From positions 1 to 64,000 of the forward strand of contig NZ_VCNP01000015.1 in NCBI RefSeq assembly GCF_006782915.1: a stretch of 64,000 bases of DNA, read 5' to 3'. The position numbers were made by a program, and so were the translations under genes. Of this stretch, positions 41,020 through 49,639 are shown in pieces; within the stretch, counting starts at the first letter, position 1; every line of letters begins with the position of its first letter. The notes below the pieces were generated by a model, which saw only the letters and a program-made list of their open reading frames with translations, was not told where the DNA came from and did not search any database. This DNA comes from Streptomyces calvus. GTDB lineage: Bacteria; Actinomycetota; Actinomycetes; Streptomycetales; Streptomycetaceae.

Positions 41020-42734
41020 GCCGCACCCTGACACCCGAGGGCGTGGAGCGGCTGCTCGGTGACCCCGAGTCGGCGGACAACCCGTACGGGTTCGCCGCGG
41101 CCGTGGCCCGGGACGAGGCCGACGCCCATCCCGACGAGCTGTGCCGGCGGCTGGTCTCGGCGGGCTTCCACCTCAACTACCTGCCCCGGGAGTGGGGCGG
41201 CGGGTTCGACTCGTTCGACCGCGCGCTGACCCTGGTGCGCGCGGCGGCCCGCAGGGACGTGAACGTGATGCCGGGCACGATGTTCGGCATCATCGCCGCC
41301 ACCTGCCTCCAACTGCACGGCAGCGAGCGGCAGCGCGAGCGGGTGGCCCGGATCCTGACCGGCGGCGGCTCCGTCGGGTTCGCCCTCACCGAGGCCGGGC
41401 ACGGCAGCGACCTGCTGGCGGGCGAGGTGCGGCTGGACGGGGACGGGCGGCTGCACGGCGAGAAGTGGATGGTCGGCAACGGCATGCGCTGCGAGGCCGT
41501 GTACGTGGTGGCGCGCACCGGTGAGCGCGGGCCCGGCGCGTTCTCCGCCTTCCTGCTGGACGCCGACGCGGACGGCCTCGTGCGCGAACCGGCCCCGCGC
41601 ACCGGCGGCATGCGCGGCGTGGACACCGCGCGGCTGCGCTTCACCGGGGTGCGGGTGCCCGAGGACGCCCTGGTCGGCAAGGCCGGCGAGGGCCTGGAGG
41701 TGGCGATCCTCGCCCAGCAGGCGGTACGCCTGATGAGTCTGGCGGGCAGCCTCGGCTGCGCGGACACGGCGCTGCGGCTGACCCTCGGTTTCGCCGCCGG
41801 GCGGCGGGTCGCCGGCACACCGCTGCTGGAGGCGCCGCACTCGCGGCGGGAGCTGGCGGTCGCCTCGGCGGCGCTGCTGGCGGCGGACGCGGTGGCGCTG
41901 GCCGCCGCCCGCGGCATCCATGTCGTCCCGGAGGTGTTCAGCGTGTGGGCGCCGGCCGCCAAGCACGTGGTGGCCGAGGCGGGCGACGAGCTGGTGCGGC
42001 GCTGCGCCGGTGTCCTCGCCACCCGCTCGGTCCTGCGCGAACAGGCGCCGGGCGGGGGCCTGTTTCAGAAGCTGCAGCGCGACACGGCGGTGGTGCGGGT
42101 GATCGACGCCAGCCCGCTGGCCAACCTGCGCTCCTACGCCGCCCAGATCCCCGCCCTGGCCGGCCGCGACGAGAGGCCCGAACCGGCCGTGCTGCACCGG
42201 ATCTTCGACCTGGGCGCCGACCTGCCGCCGTACCGGCCGGAGCGGCTGGACCTGGTGGCCCGGCGGGCCGATCCGGTCCTGCCGGGGCTGGTCGCCGTGG
42301 CGGGTGCGGTCCGCGCGGAGCTGACCGATCCGCGTGCCGCGGCGCTGGTGGGGCGGCTGGCGGACGCCGTCGCCGCGCTGGGCGCCGAGGTGGCCGCCGC
42401 ACGGCGGCGCGGCGCCGACCCCAACGCCCTGACCGATGCCGCCGAGCGCCATGCCTGGCTGCACGCCGCCGCCGCGTGCGTGCACCTGTGGTGGGCCAAC
42501 CGGCAGCGGTCGCTGTACGGCGGCGAGCCGGGCGCGTCCGGCTGGCTGCGCGCCGTGCTGTCCTTCCTCCTCGACCGGGCCGCCGGCACCGATCCCCGCC
42601 GGCACGGCCCCGACCTGCTGCCCGCCCTCGACACCGCGGACGCCCTGCGGAAAGGCCACCGGCTCATGACCGCCCTGCCCGTTCCCCTCGCTCACGAATC
42701 CGCCCGCCCGTGCGACCCGATGGAGGCCTCCTGA
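41016..42734 (+). CDS. Long acyl-CoA dehydrogenase homologue 1
   Basis: 572 residues with ACAD fold: N-terminal helices, FALTEAGHGSDLLAG (FAD/substrate loop), GEKWMVGNGMRCEAVYVVAR, VDTARLRFTGVRVPEDALVG, and a ~180-residue C-terminal extension beyond the usual 380. In the motif that normally reads YEGT and carries the catalytic Glu, this protein has VIDASP, with Asp364 in the Glu position. It may oxidise acyl-ACP or acyl-CoA chains made by the PUFA-like synthase, or act as a partner of the paralogue encoded next. Overlaps both neighbours by 4 and 1 nt, so it is tightly co-expressed with the synthase. Confidence 0.85.
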   Translation: MSRTLTPEGVERLLGDPESADNPYGFAAAVARDEADAHPDELCRRLVSAGFHLNYLPREWGGGFDSFDRALTLVRAAARRDVNVMPGTMFGIIAATCLQLHGSERQRERVARILTGGGSVGFALTEAGHGSDLLAGEVRLDGDGRLHGEKWMVGNGMRCEAVYVVARTGERGPGAFSAFLLDADADGLVREPAPRTGGMRGVDTARLRFTGVRVPEDALVGKAGEGLEVAILAQQAVRLMSLAGSLGCADTALRLTLGFAAGRRVAGTPLLEAPHSRRELAVASAALLAADAVALAAARGIHVVPEVFSVWAPAAKHVVAEAGDELVRRCAGVLATRSVLREQAPGGGLFQKLQRDTAVVRVIDASPLANLRSYAAQIPALAGRDERPEPAVLHRIFDLGADLPPYRPERLDLVARRADPVLPGLVAVAGAVRAELTDPRAAALVGRLADAVAALGAEVAAARRRGADPNALTDAAERHAWLHAAAACVHLWWANRQRSLYGGEPGASGWLRAVLSFLLDRAAGTDPRRHGPDLLPALDTADALRKGHRLMTALPVPLAHESARPCDPMEAS

Positions 42735-44539
42735 TGTCCCAGGCCGAGCTGACCGAACTGGCCCGGCGGTTCGAGGAGTACCTCGGAGACCCGCACGACC
42801 CGGCGAGCCGGATGCCGTTCACCACCGTCCTCGAGCACGACGAGCGCGACGCCTTCCCGTACGCCTTCGTCGGCATGCTGCGCCGCTGGGGCTTCCTGGA
42901 CTACGGGCTGCCCGCGGAGCAGGGCGGCAAGGCCGGCAATCCGGAGACCGGTTTCACGCTGATGCGTCTGGTGGCCCGCCGCGACGGCGCCACCGCCATC
43001 GCGCTCGGGCTGACCCAGGCCGCGTTCACTCCGGTGTGGATCGCCGGCACGGACGAGCAGAAGCGGCGGCAGATCGCCGACATCCACGCCGGTGTCGGGC
43101 TGTCGTGGGGGCTGTCCGAGGCCGCGCACGGCAGTGACCTGCTGAACAACGAGGTCGTCGCCGAGCGGGTCCCGGGCGGCTACCGCCTCACCGGTGAGAA
43201 GTGGCCGATCGGGAACGCCACCTACTCCGACCGCATGGTCGTCTTCGCCCGCACCGGGCCGCGCCGCGGCGCCGGGGACTACTCGATCCTGGTGGTCGAC
43301 AAGTGGCGGGCCGAGGCGGAGACGGTGCGCGAGACGCACCCGGTCAAGCAGCACGGCGTACGGGCCCTGGACCTGAGCGGGCTGCGGTTCGACGGCGTGT
43401 TCGTCCCCGAGGAGGACCGGATCGGCGCCGAGGGGCAGGGCCTGGAGATCGCCCTGAAGACCAGCCAGACGGCGCGCCTGGTGATCCTCAGCCTCGCCCT
43501 GTCCGGGGTGGACACCTCGCTGCGCACGGCCCTGGAGTTCGCGCAGGACCGGGTGCTGTTCGACCGTCCCGTGGTGGAGGTGCCGCACACCGGGCGCCAG
43601 CTCGCGGAGTCGTTCGCGGAGCTGATGGTCGCGGACGCGGTGTGTCTGGGCGCCGTGCGCAGCCTGCAGGCCTCGCCGGCGCAGGTGAGCGTGTGGTCGT
43701 CGGTGGCCAAGTACGTGGTGCCGACGGTGCTGGAGGAGACGCTGTCGCGGCTGAACCTGGTGCTCGGGGCGCGGGTGTTCCTGCGGACGCACCCCCGGTT
43801 CGGCATGCACCAGAAGATGCTGCGGGACCTGCTCGTCACCAACATGGCCGACGGCAACACCGTGGTGAACCTGCGCAACATCGGCCACCAGCTGCCCTCG
43901 CTGCTGGAGCGGGCGCTCACCGCCGGGCCGGAGGTGCGGGCCGCGGCGGCGGACCGCACGGCCGTGCTGTACGGCATGGACACCGAGCTGCCCGTGTACC
44001 GGCCGCATCTGCAGGAGTTGTCCAGCCGGGGCCTGGACGACGCGGTCCTGGCCGCGCCTCGAGCGCTGGAGCGGCTGCGCGCGCTCGCCGACGAGGCCGG
44101 CGACAAGGACCGGGACCGGCTCGTGGCGGCCGCCGACATCGCCGGGGAACTCCTGGGCCGACTGGGCCCGTTGCGGGACCGGCAGGCCCGGTTGCAGGCG
44201 GACCTGGGCCGCGGCTACGCCCACTCGGCGGAACTGTTCGACCTGGCGCAGGAGTACTGCCTGCTGCACGCCGCCGCGGCGTGCGTCCACACCTACGTCC
44301 ACTCGCACGGGGCGATGGCCGCGCCGCTGCCCAGTCCCGCCCTGCTGCTGCTCCAGCTGGAGCGGCTGCGCAAGCGGTTCCACCCGTACGAGCCGTACCG
44401 CGACCCGGACGCGGTGGCGGAGGTGCTGGACCTGCTGACCCGGCTGCACGACGACAACCGGCTGCTGTCGCACTGGCCGATCGCCCTGGCCGAGCGGACG
44501 GCGCCCACCGAGGGCGTGCGATGCGCCGAGGCCCGCTGA
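42734..44539 (+). CDS. Long acyl-CoA dehydrogenase homologue 2
   Basis: 601 residues, paralogous in layout to the preceding protein: WGLSEAAHGSDLLNNEVV, GEKWPIGNATYSDRMVVFAR, VRALDLSGLRFDGVFVPEEDRIG, ALEFAQDRVLFDRPV, and a long C-terminal helical extension. The catalytic-Glu motif reads NMADGNT with Asp373 aligned to Glu. Two adjacent, tightly coupled ACAD genes suggest a heteromeric dehydrogenase acting on carrier-bound acyl chains, for example to add a double bond. TGATG junction with the first; 19-nt overlap with the PPTase frame. Confidence 0.85.
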   Translation: MSQAELTELARRFEEYLGDPHDPASRMPFTTVLEHDERDAFPYAFVGMLRRWGFLDYGLPAEQGGKAGNPETGFTLMRLVARRDGATAIALGLTQAAFTPVWIAGTDEQKRRQIADIHAGVGLSWGLSEAAHGSDLLNNEVVAERVPGGYRLTGEKWPIGNATYSDRMVVFARTGPRRGAGDYSILVVDKWRAEAETVRETHPVKQHGVRALDLSGLRFDGVFVPEEDRIGAEGQGLEIALKTSQTARLVILSLALSGVDTSLRTALEFAQDRVLFDRPVVEVPHTGRQLAESFAELMVADAVCLGAVRSLQASPAQVSVWSSVAKYVVPTVLEETLSRLNLVLGARVFLRTHPRFGMHQKMLRDLLVTNMADGNTVVNLRNIGHQLPSLLERALTAGPEVRAAAADRTAVLYGMDTELPVYRPHLQELSSRGLDDAVLAAPRALERLRALADEAGDKDRDRLVAAADIAGELLGRLGPLRDRQARLQADLGRGYAHSAELFDLAQEYCLLHAAAACVHTYVHSHGAMAAPLPSPALLLLQLERLRKRFHPYEPYRDPDAVAEVLDLLTRLHDDNRLLSHWPIALAERTAPTEGVRCAEAR

Positions 44540-45354
44540 CCGGCGGGCGGGCCCCGCGGGAGGCGACGGTGGCCGACCTGTGGACGCTGCCCGAGCACCG
44601 GGTCGCCGAACTGGCCGACCGCTCGGGCGGGTCGGCCCTGCTGACGCCGCAGGAGCGCCGGCGGCACCGCCGGCTCAGGACGTCCGGGGCGCGCCGCCGC
44701 TTCCTGGGCGGTCGGCTGCTGTGCCGGCTGGCGCTCAGCTCCGTCACCGGGCTGCCGCCGGACGGCTGGCGGTTCGACCGCACCCGGTACGGCCGTCCGG
44801 AGCTCGCCGGGGACCACGGCGGTCTGCGCTTCAACCTGTCCCACACCGACGGCCTGATCGCCTGCGTGGTGACCCGGGGCCGGTCCTGCGGTGTGGACGT
44901 GGAGCGGGTGCCGCTGGACCGCGCCACGGCCGGTGCGCTGCGCGACCACTTCGACGCCGCGCAGCGGGCGGCGTTCGACGCGGCGCCGGACCCGGTCGCG
45001 GCGCTGGGCGAGCAGTGGGTCCTGACGGAGGCGTATCTGAAGGGCCTCGGCACGGGACTGGCGTACGGAGTACGGCAGTTGAGGTTCGAGCCTCGCGGGC
45101 CCGGGTGGTTCGCCGTGGCCGACGGGCGGCGGCCCGCCGCCGGCCGGCGCTGGCGCATCGACCTGCTGCGCCCGGGACCCGGTCATCTCCTGGCCGTCGC
45201 CGTGGAGGGCGGCACCGGCCCGCCGCGCCGGCACCCAGCGGCCGGGCAGGCCCTCGCCGACGCCGCCACGACCCCGCACCCCGACCCGCACGCGGGACCG
45301 CACCCGGCCCCACCGCACGACCTCTCCCCCGACCCCTTGTCGACCGTCACCTGA
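44521..45354 (+). CDS. Sfp-type 4'-phosphopantetheinyl transferase
   Basis: 277 residues. RRFLGGRLLCRLAL, LRFNLSHTDGLIACVVT (short form NLSHT), GVDVERVP (Mg-binding Asp/Glu) and EQWVLTEAYLKGLGTGL, with Thr where many Sfp proteins have Lys in WxxKEA. This is the PfaE equivalent that activates the tandem ACPs, free ACP and aryl carrier protein by transfer of phosphopantetheine from CoA. The last ~45 residues are a Pro/His-rich tail. ATG 44521 lies within the end of the ACAD gene with GAGGG upstream; a GTG near 44569 with GGGAGG upstream is an alternative start. Confidence 0.9.
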   Translation: MRRGPLTGGRAPREATVADLWTLPEHRVAELADRSGGSALLTPQERRRHRRLRTSGARRRFLGGRLLCRLALSSVTGLPPDGWRFDRTRYGRPELAGDHGGLRFNLSHTDGLIACVVTRGRSCGVDVERVPLDRATAGALRDHFDAAQRAAFDAAPDPVAALGEQWVLTEAYLKGLGTGLAYGVRQLRFEPRGPGWFAVADGRRPAAGRRWRIDLLRPGPGHLLAVAVEGGTGPPRRHPAAGQALADAATTPHPDPHAGPHPAPPHDLSPDPLSTVT

Positions 45355-45370
45355 TCCGGAAGGACCTCCC

Positions 45371-46672
45371 ATGCCGCAGCACACCCCGCCGCGCGTCGCC
45401 GTCATCGGCTCCGGCCCCGCCGGCCTGTCCGCCGCCTACCACCTGCGTGAACGCGCCCGGATCACCGTCTTCGAACGCGAGCCCCGGCCGGGCGGCCACG
45501 CCAACACGGTGGAGGTCGAGGAGAACGGCCGCGTGATCGGCCTGGACACGGCGTTCATCGTGTTCAACCGCCGTTTCTACCCCCGGCTGTGCGGCTTCTT
45601 CGACGACCTGGGCGTGGAGACCGTCGCCCACCCGGGCGGCTTCACCTTCTTCGACCTGGACAGCGGCCTCGAGTACGGCACGGACGAACTCGAACTCGAC
45701 GAGGCGGCGATCGAGGAGCGCTACGCCGCGAGCCATCCCGGCTTCCCGGGTGTCTGGCGGGAGGTGCGCCGCTTCCACGAGGAGAGCCGCCGGGACTTCG
45801 CCCGCGGTCGCGCCGACATGTCCATGGGCGAGTACCTGGACAAGGGCGGCTACAGCGAGGAGTTCCGCCACTCGTACCTGATCATGCTCTGCTCGGCCGT
45901 CTGGTCGGTGCCGGCGGAGCTGGTGTGGGAGATGCCGGCGGCCACGGTGATCGCGTTCTTCGTGGGCCACGACGAGGGCGGCCTCGGCGGCCGGCGCGTC
46001 GACTGGCGCACGGTCGGCGGCGGCTCGATCTCCTACGTGCGCAAGGCGCTCGCCGCGACCGGCCCGGAGCTGCGCACCGGTGAGCCCGCCACCGCGGTGC
46101 GGCAGGAGGCCGACGGCGTCGCCGTCACCACCGCCTCCGGCACCACGCGGTTCGACTACGCCGTGCTGGCCACGCACGCCGACGAGGCGGCCGCCCTGCT
46201 GGAGAACCCGACGGACGCGCAGCGCTCGGCCCTGGAGGGGATCCGCTACAGCCGCTCGACGGTGGTGCTGCACACCGACCCGTCCCTGATGCCCGCCGAC
46301 CGGGACGGCTGGCTGGCGTGGAACTACGGCAAGGTGCGGGCGGACGGCGCGACCCGCTGCTTCGTGACCTACTACCTGAACCGGCTGCAGGACTTCACGG
46401 CGGAGAAGGACTACTTCGTCACCCTGGACCCGCCCCGGCCGATCGACCCCGAGGCGGTCATCGAATCGTTCGACTACACGCACCCGGTCATCGACATGGG
46501 GCTGCGCGAGCGGCAGTCCGTGATCCACGGGGCGAACGAGGGCACGCGGGTGAAGCTGGCCGGGTCGTACTTCCACTCCAGGGAGCTCGGCCCGGACCTG
46601 ATCGGTTCGCACGAGGCGGCCTTCTCGGCGGGGGCGGACGCGGCGGACCGGATCCTCGACGAACTGTCCTGA
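45371..46672 (+). CDS. FAD-dependent amine-oxidase-like / phytoene-desaturase-like oxidoreductase
   Basis: 433 residues. Dinucleotide-binding start VAVIGSGPAGLSAAYHL, FEREPRPGGHANTVEVE, DTAFIVFNRRFYP and a C-terminal FAD-binding end (FSAGADAADRILDEL). The pattern is that of the COG2907 family of predicted NAD/FAD-binding proteins, related to carotenoid desaturases and often found beside fatty-acid modifying genes. A desaturase or isomerase role on the polyene or acyl product is plausible but unproven. It starts 17 nt after the PPTase stop with AAGGA spacing of 6, so it is the last gene of the synthase operon. Confidence 0.8.
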   Translation: MPQHTPPRVAVIGSGPAGLSAAYHLRERARITVFEREPRPGGHANTVEVEENGRVIGLDTAFIVFNRRFYPRLCGFFDDLGVETVAHPGGFTFFDLDSGLEYGTDELELDEAAIEERYAASHPGFPGVWREVRRFHEESRRDFARGRADMSMGEYLDKGGYSEEFRHSYLIMLCSAVWSVPAELVWEMPAATVIAFFVGHDEGGLGGRRVDWRTVGGGSISYVRKALAATGPELRTGEPATAVRQEADGVAVTTASGTTRFDYAVLATHADEAAALLENPTDAQRSALEGIRYSRSTVVLHTDPSLMPADRDGWLAWNYGKVRADGATRCFVTYYLNRLQDFTAEKDYFVTLDPPRPIDPEAVIESFDYTHPVIDMGLRERQSVIHGANEGTRVKLAGSYFHSRELGPDLIGSHEAAFSAGADAADRILDELS

Positions 46673-46680
46673 CACCGGCC

Positions 46681-46703
46681 ACCGGGCCCCTTCCGGGGCC
46701 GGT
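46681..46703. terminator. Hairpin after the FAD oxidoreductase gene
   Basis: ACCGGGCCCC and GGGGCCGGT with a TTCC loop and one bulged base, between genes ending at 46672 (+) and 46780 (-). It marks the probable right end of the PUFA-like operon. Confidence 0.65.
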
Positions 46704-46779
46704 CCGGCGCATCACGTCGCGGGGAACCCACGGTGCCGTGCGGGCTCCCGTGGCCGCGGCATGCTCCGCCGGGCCGGCC

Positions 46780-47430
46780 CTACTCGGGGGTGCCGCTGAA
46801 CAGCCGGGCCGACTTGTCCTCCTGGGCGAGGCGGCGCAGGGCGAGCAGGGCGGGCTCCAGCAGCACCGAGACCAGCACGGCGCGTTCGGCCAGCTCCAGC
46901 AGGCCGGACGCGCCGTTCATCTGTTTGACGTCGAGTTCCGACATGCGGTCGGTGAGGCGGGCGTAGGGCAGCAGGGACTGCCAGCCGATGCCGGCGTCCA
47001 CGTCGGCCAGGGCGTCCAGGACGTCGCCGAGGGTCTGGATGGCGGCGGTGCCGGGCGACACCTCCCAGCCCATCTCGGTGATCAGCCGGCGGGCGTCGGC
47101 GACACCGGGCGTGTCGCCTTCGGCGGTCTCCTCCTCCTTGGCCTGCTTCTTCAGCTTGGTGGCCGGCCGGGCGTCGGTCACGATGCCGAAGATCTGGTGC
47201 AGGTCGCCCTCCTCGGTGATGGCGCCCAGGATCTCCTTCACCGCGCTCACCGACAGCCGCCGCACGCCGACCAGGGTGCGGATCAACCGCAGGCGGCGCA
47301 GGTGCTCCTCGCCGTACTCGGCCTGGTTGGCGGCCGTGGCCTGGCCCTGCGGCAGCAGACCGTCCCGCAGGTAGTACTTGATCGTGGGGATGGAGACGCC
47401 ACTGCGGCGGCTGAGTTCCGAGATCTTCAT
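46780..47430 (-). CDS. MerR-family transcriptional regulator
   Basis: 216 residues. N-terminal MerR winged helix: MKISELSRRSGVSIPTIKYY, LRDGLLP, YGEEHLRRLRLIRTL, with the following dimerisation helix. The C-terminal effector region is long and lacks the Cys ligands of metal sensors, so it probably senses an organic compound. GTGGAG precedes ATG 47430. It is divergent from the DUF3291/MFS pair and probably controls it. Confidence 0.87.
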   Translation of the reverse strand: MKISELSRRSGVSIPTIKYYLRDGLLPQGQATAANQAEYGEEHLRRLRLIRTLVGVRRLSVSAVKEILGAITEEGDLHQIFGIVTDARPATKLKKQAKEEETAEGDTPGVADARRLITEMGWEVSPGTAAIQTLGDVLDALADVDAGIGWQSLLPYARLTDRMSELDVKQMNGASGLLELAERAVLVSVLLEPALLALRRLAQEDKSARLFSGTPE

Positions 47431-47445
47431 CGAGCTCCACTTACC

Positions 47446-47480
47446 TACTGGATAACGGATAACGGATCGCGCTACTATCC
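47446..47480. promoter_or_regulatory. MerR/DUF3291 divergent promoter with GGATAAC repeats
   Basis: TACTGGATAACGGATAACGG-type sequence: GGATAAC at 47450-47456 and 47457-47463, a partial copy at 47464-47467, and TATCC at 47476-47480 that can pair with GGATA. The 93-bp region between divergent starts is relatively AT-rich and is the natural MerR target. Confidence 0.5.
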
Positions 47481-47523
47481 ATTATGAGCTAAGCCGGTCG
47501 TCTCCAGGAAGGTGGGCGTCACA

Positions 47524-47946
47524 ATGCCGACTCTCGGCTGGATCACCCCCAACCCCGCACCCCCGCACCAGCAGGTCTTCGTCATGGCGTCGCGCTTCGA
47601 GCTGAAGTCGCTCTCGGACGTCCCGAAGTTCCTGATCAAGTCCCTGAGCTCCTGGAGCCAGGTGAAGAAGGCGCGGGGCGCCTACGGGGCCTCACTCATC
47701 GCGCAGCCGTTCAAGCGCGTCTTCTACACCCTGTCCGCCTGGGAGGACCGCTCCACGCTGTACGCGTACGCAAAGGCGGACCCCCACGGCGAGGCCATGA
47801 GGGCGATGCGGCCGGCCTGCCGGCGGTCGACGTTCGTCTACTGGGAGGCCGACTCCGCCCAGCTGCCGATCAGCTGGGACGAGGCCAAGCGGCGGCTGGA
47901 CGCCAAGGCGCGCGAGGACGCCGCCCCGGGCGACCGCGCCGCCTGA
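47524..47946 (+). CDS. DUF3291-like protein (dimeric alpha-beta barrel, monooxygenase-like)
   Basis: 140 residues. FVMASRFELKSLSDVPKFL, GAYGASLIAQPFKRVFYTLS, AWEDRSTLYAYAKADPHGEAM and FVYWEADSAQLPISWDEA match the DUF3291 layout, related to the antibiotic-biosynthesis monooxygenase fold. Function is unknown. The Trp/Phe-rich core may bind a hydrophobic ligand. ATG 47524 is preferred over GTG 47512, whose ribosome site would touch the start. It precedes the MFS exporter by 102 bp in the same direction and faces the MerR gene, suggesting a drug-response or product-handling unit. Confidence 0.7.
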   Translation: MPTLGWITPNPAPPHQQVFVMASRFELKSLSDVPKFLIKSLSSWSQVKKARGAYGASLIAQPFKRVFYTLSAWEDRSTLYAYAKADPHGEAMRAMRPACRRSTFVYWEADSAQLPISWDEAKRRLDAKAREDAAPGDRAA

Positions 47947-48019
47947 CCCTCCCCGTACAGCCGCCCCACCGGCCTCCCCCGCAGTTCCACCACCCCGTTC
48001 CCCCACCCCTTGCACCCTC

Positions 48020-48033
48020 ATGCGGGTCCGCAT
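48020..48033. promoter_or_regulatory. ATGCGG-GT-CCGCAT palindrome upstream of the MFS gene
   Basis: Perfect 6-2-6 inverted repeat 16 bp before ATG 48049 and overlapping the leader before its GGAGG site. A candidate operator or small leader structure for the exporter. Confidence 0.4.
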
Positions 48034-48048
48034 CATGGAGGTTTTGAC

Positions 48049-49542
48049 ATGAGCACGTTCAAATCCGGGGAGGGCGGCGCCGTGACCGGCCCCTCCGTCG
48101 CGGGTGCCGGTGCGCGCCGGCCCTTATGGCTGATCATCGTCGCCTGCAGCGTCCCGATGTTCATGGTCGCCCTCGACAACCTGGTGGTGTCGACGGCCCT
48201 GCGCACCATGGCCGTCGACCTGGACGCGTCCACCGAGGACCTGCAGTGGTTCGTCAACGCCTACGTCCTCAGCTTCGCCTGTCTGCTGCTGACCGGCGCC
48301 GCGCTCGGTGACCGCTTCGGCCGGCTGCGCGTGTTCGTGGCGGGCATCGCGCTGTTCACCCTGGCCTCCATCGGCTGCGGCCTCGCCGACAGCAGCGGCC
48401 AGCTCATCCTCATGCGGGCACTGCAGGGCCTCGGCGCCTCCGCCGTGATGCCGCTGTCGCTGACCCTGCTGGCGGAGGAAGTGCCGGACAAGAAGCGCAA
48501 CCTGGCGCTCGGGCTGTGGTCCGCGGTCAGCGGCCTGGCCGTGGCACTGGGTCCCGTGGTGGGCGGCGCGGTGGTCGACGGCCTCGACTGGCAGTGGATC
48601 TTCTGGATCAACGTCCCGGTGTGCCTGGTGGCCATCCCGCTGGCGCTGACCGTGCTGCGCGACAGCTCCCTGGCCGACACCCGGCTCGACCTGCTCGGCA
48701 TGCTGCTGGCCACCGCCGGGCTCCTCGCCGTCGTCTGGGCCATCGTCAACGGCGAGGACGAGGGCTGGAGTTCGGCCGTCATCCTGTCGGCGTTCGCCGG
48801 CGGTGCCGTCCTGCTGGCCCTGTTCGTGCTGTGGGAGCGGCGTGCCCCGCAGCCGCTGCTGCCGCTGTCCTTCTACCGCAAGCGGGCCTTCGTCTTCTCC
48901 AACCTGGTCTCCGCGAGCATGTACTTCGGTGTCTTCGGCTCGATCTTCCTGCTCTCGCAGTTCTTCCAGATCGCCCCGGTCCGCACCCCGCTCGAGGCCG
49001 GTGTGCTCACCCTGGCCTGGACCCTGATGCCGATGTTCGTCGCGCCGGTCGCCGGCGCCCTCACCGACAAGGTGGGCGGCGGCCGGCTGATGGCCCTCGG
49101 CCTGCTGCTTCAGGCCATTGGTCTGGCCTGGATCAACCTGGTGGCCACCTCCGACACCCCCTACTCGCGTATGGTCGGCGCCATGGTCATCGCGGGCATC
49201 GGCATGGGCCTCGTCTTCGCACCGACCGCGGCGGTGGTGCTCGGCTCGGTCGGGCCCCAGCACCGGGGTAAGGCGTCCGGCGCCAACAACACCGTCCGCG
49301 AGATCGGTGGTGCCCTCGGCACCGCCATCCTGAGCAGCGTCTTCGTGCACTACGGCGACGACCGCACCGCTCAGGGGTTCGTCGACGGCATGCGTCCGGG
49401 CATCTGGATCGGCGTCGCCGTGGTGCTCGTGGGCGCCCTGTGCGCGCTCGCGATCCCGCGCCCCCGGCCCGAGCCCGGCACGCCGTCCGCCGCGGCCGAG
49501 GAGCGGGCACCCGACCGCACCCCCAGCTCGGCGACCCCGTAG
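48049..49542 (+). CDS. DHA2-family MFS drug exporter (TTA-codon-containing)
   Basis: 497 residues, 14 predicted membrane helices as in EmrB/QacA-type proton antiporters. Motifs: LDNLVVSTALRTMAVDL (helix 1, motif D1-like), GDRFGRLRVFVAG (motif A), LMRALQGLGASAVMPLSL (motif B) and GLAVALGPVVGGAV (motif C, antiporter). GGAGG lies 7 nt before ATG 48049. Codon 26 is TTA (48124-48126), a sign of bldA control and of link to differentiation or secondary metabolism. It could export the cluster product or another toxic compound under MerR control. Confidence 0.92.
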   Translation: MSTFKSGEGGAVTGPSVAGAGARRPLWLIIVACSVPMFMVALDNLVVSTALRTMAVDLDASTEDLQWFVNAYVLSFACLLLTGAALGDRFGRLRVFVAGIALFTLASIGCGLADSSGQLILMRALQGLGASAVMPLSLTLLAEEVPDKKRNLALGLWSAVSGLAVALGPVVGGAVVDGLDWQWIFWINVPVCLVAIPLALTVLRDSSLADTRLDLLGMLLATAGLLAVVWAIVNGEDEGWSSAVILSAFAGGAVLLALFVLWERRAPQPLLPLSFYRKRAFVFSNLVSASMYFGVFGSIFLLSQFFQIAPVRTPLEAGVLTLAWTLMPMFVAPVAGALTDKVGGGRLMALGLLLQAIGLAWINLVATSDTPYSRMVGAMVIAGIGMGLVFAPTAAVVLGSVGPQHRGKASGANNTVREIGGALGTAILSSVFVHYGDDRTAQGFVDGMRPGIWIGVAVVLVGALCALAIPRPRPEPGTPSAAAEERAPDRTPSSATP

Positions 49543-49546
49543 ACGC

Positions 49547-49574
49547 GGCCGCCGCTCCTTCGGGAGCGGCGGCC
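49547..49574 (+). terminator. Perfect hairpin with TTCG tetraloop after the MFS gene
   Basis: GGCCGCCGCTCC (49547-49558), TTCG, GGAGCGGCGGCC (49563-49574): a 12-bp perfect stem capped by a stable UUCG loop, starting 4 nt after the MFS stop. No T-tract. Confidence 0.88.
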
Positions 49575-49639
49575 CGGTGATGCACTTCGCGTTCGAAATC
49601 ACCCAGCACGACCTTCGGAACGGGGCTCAGGGGATCTTG

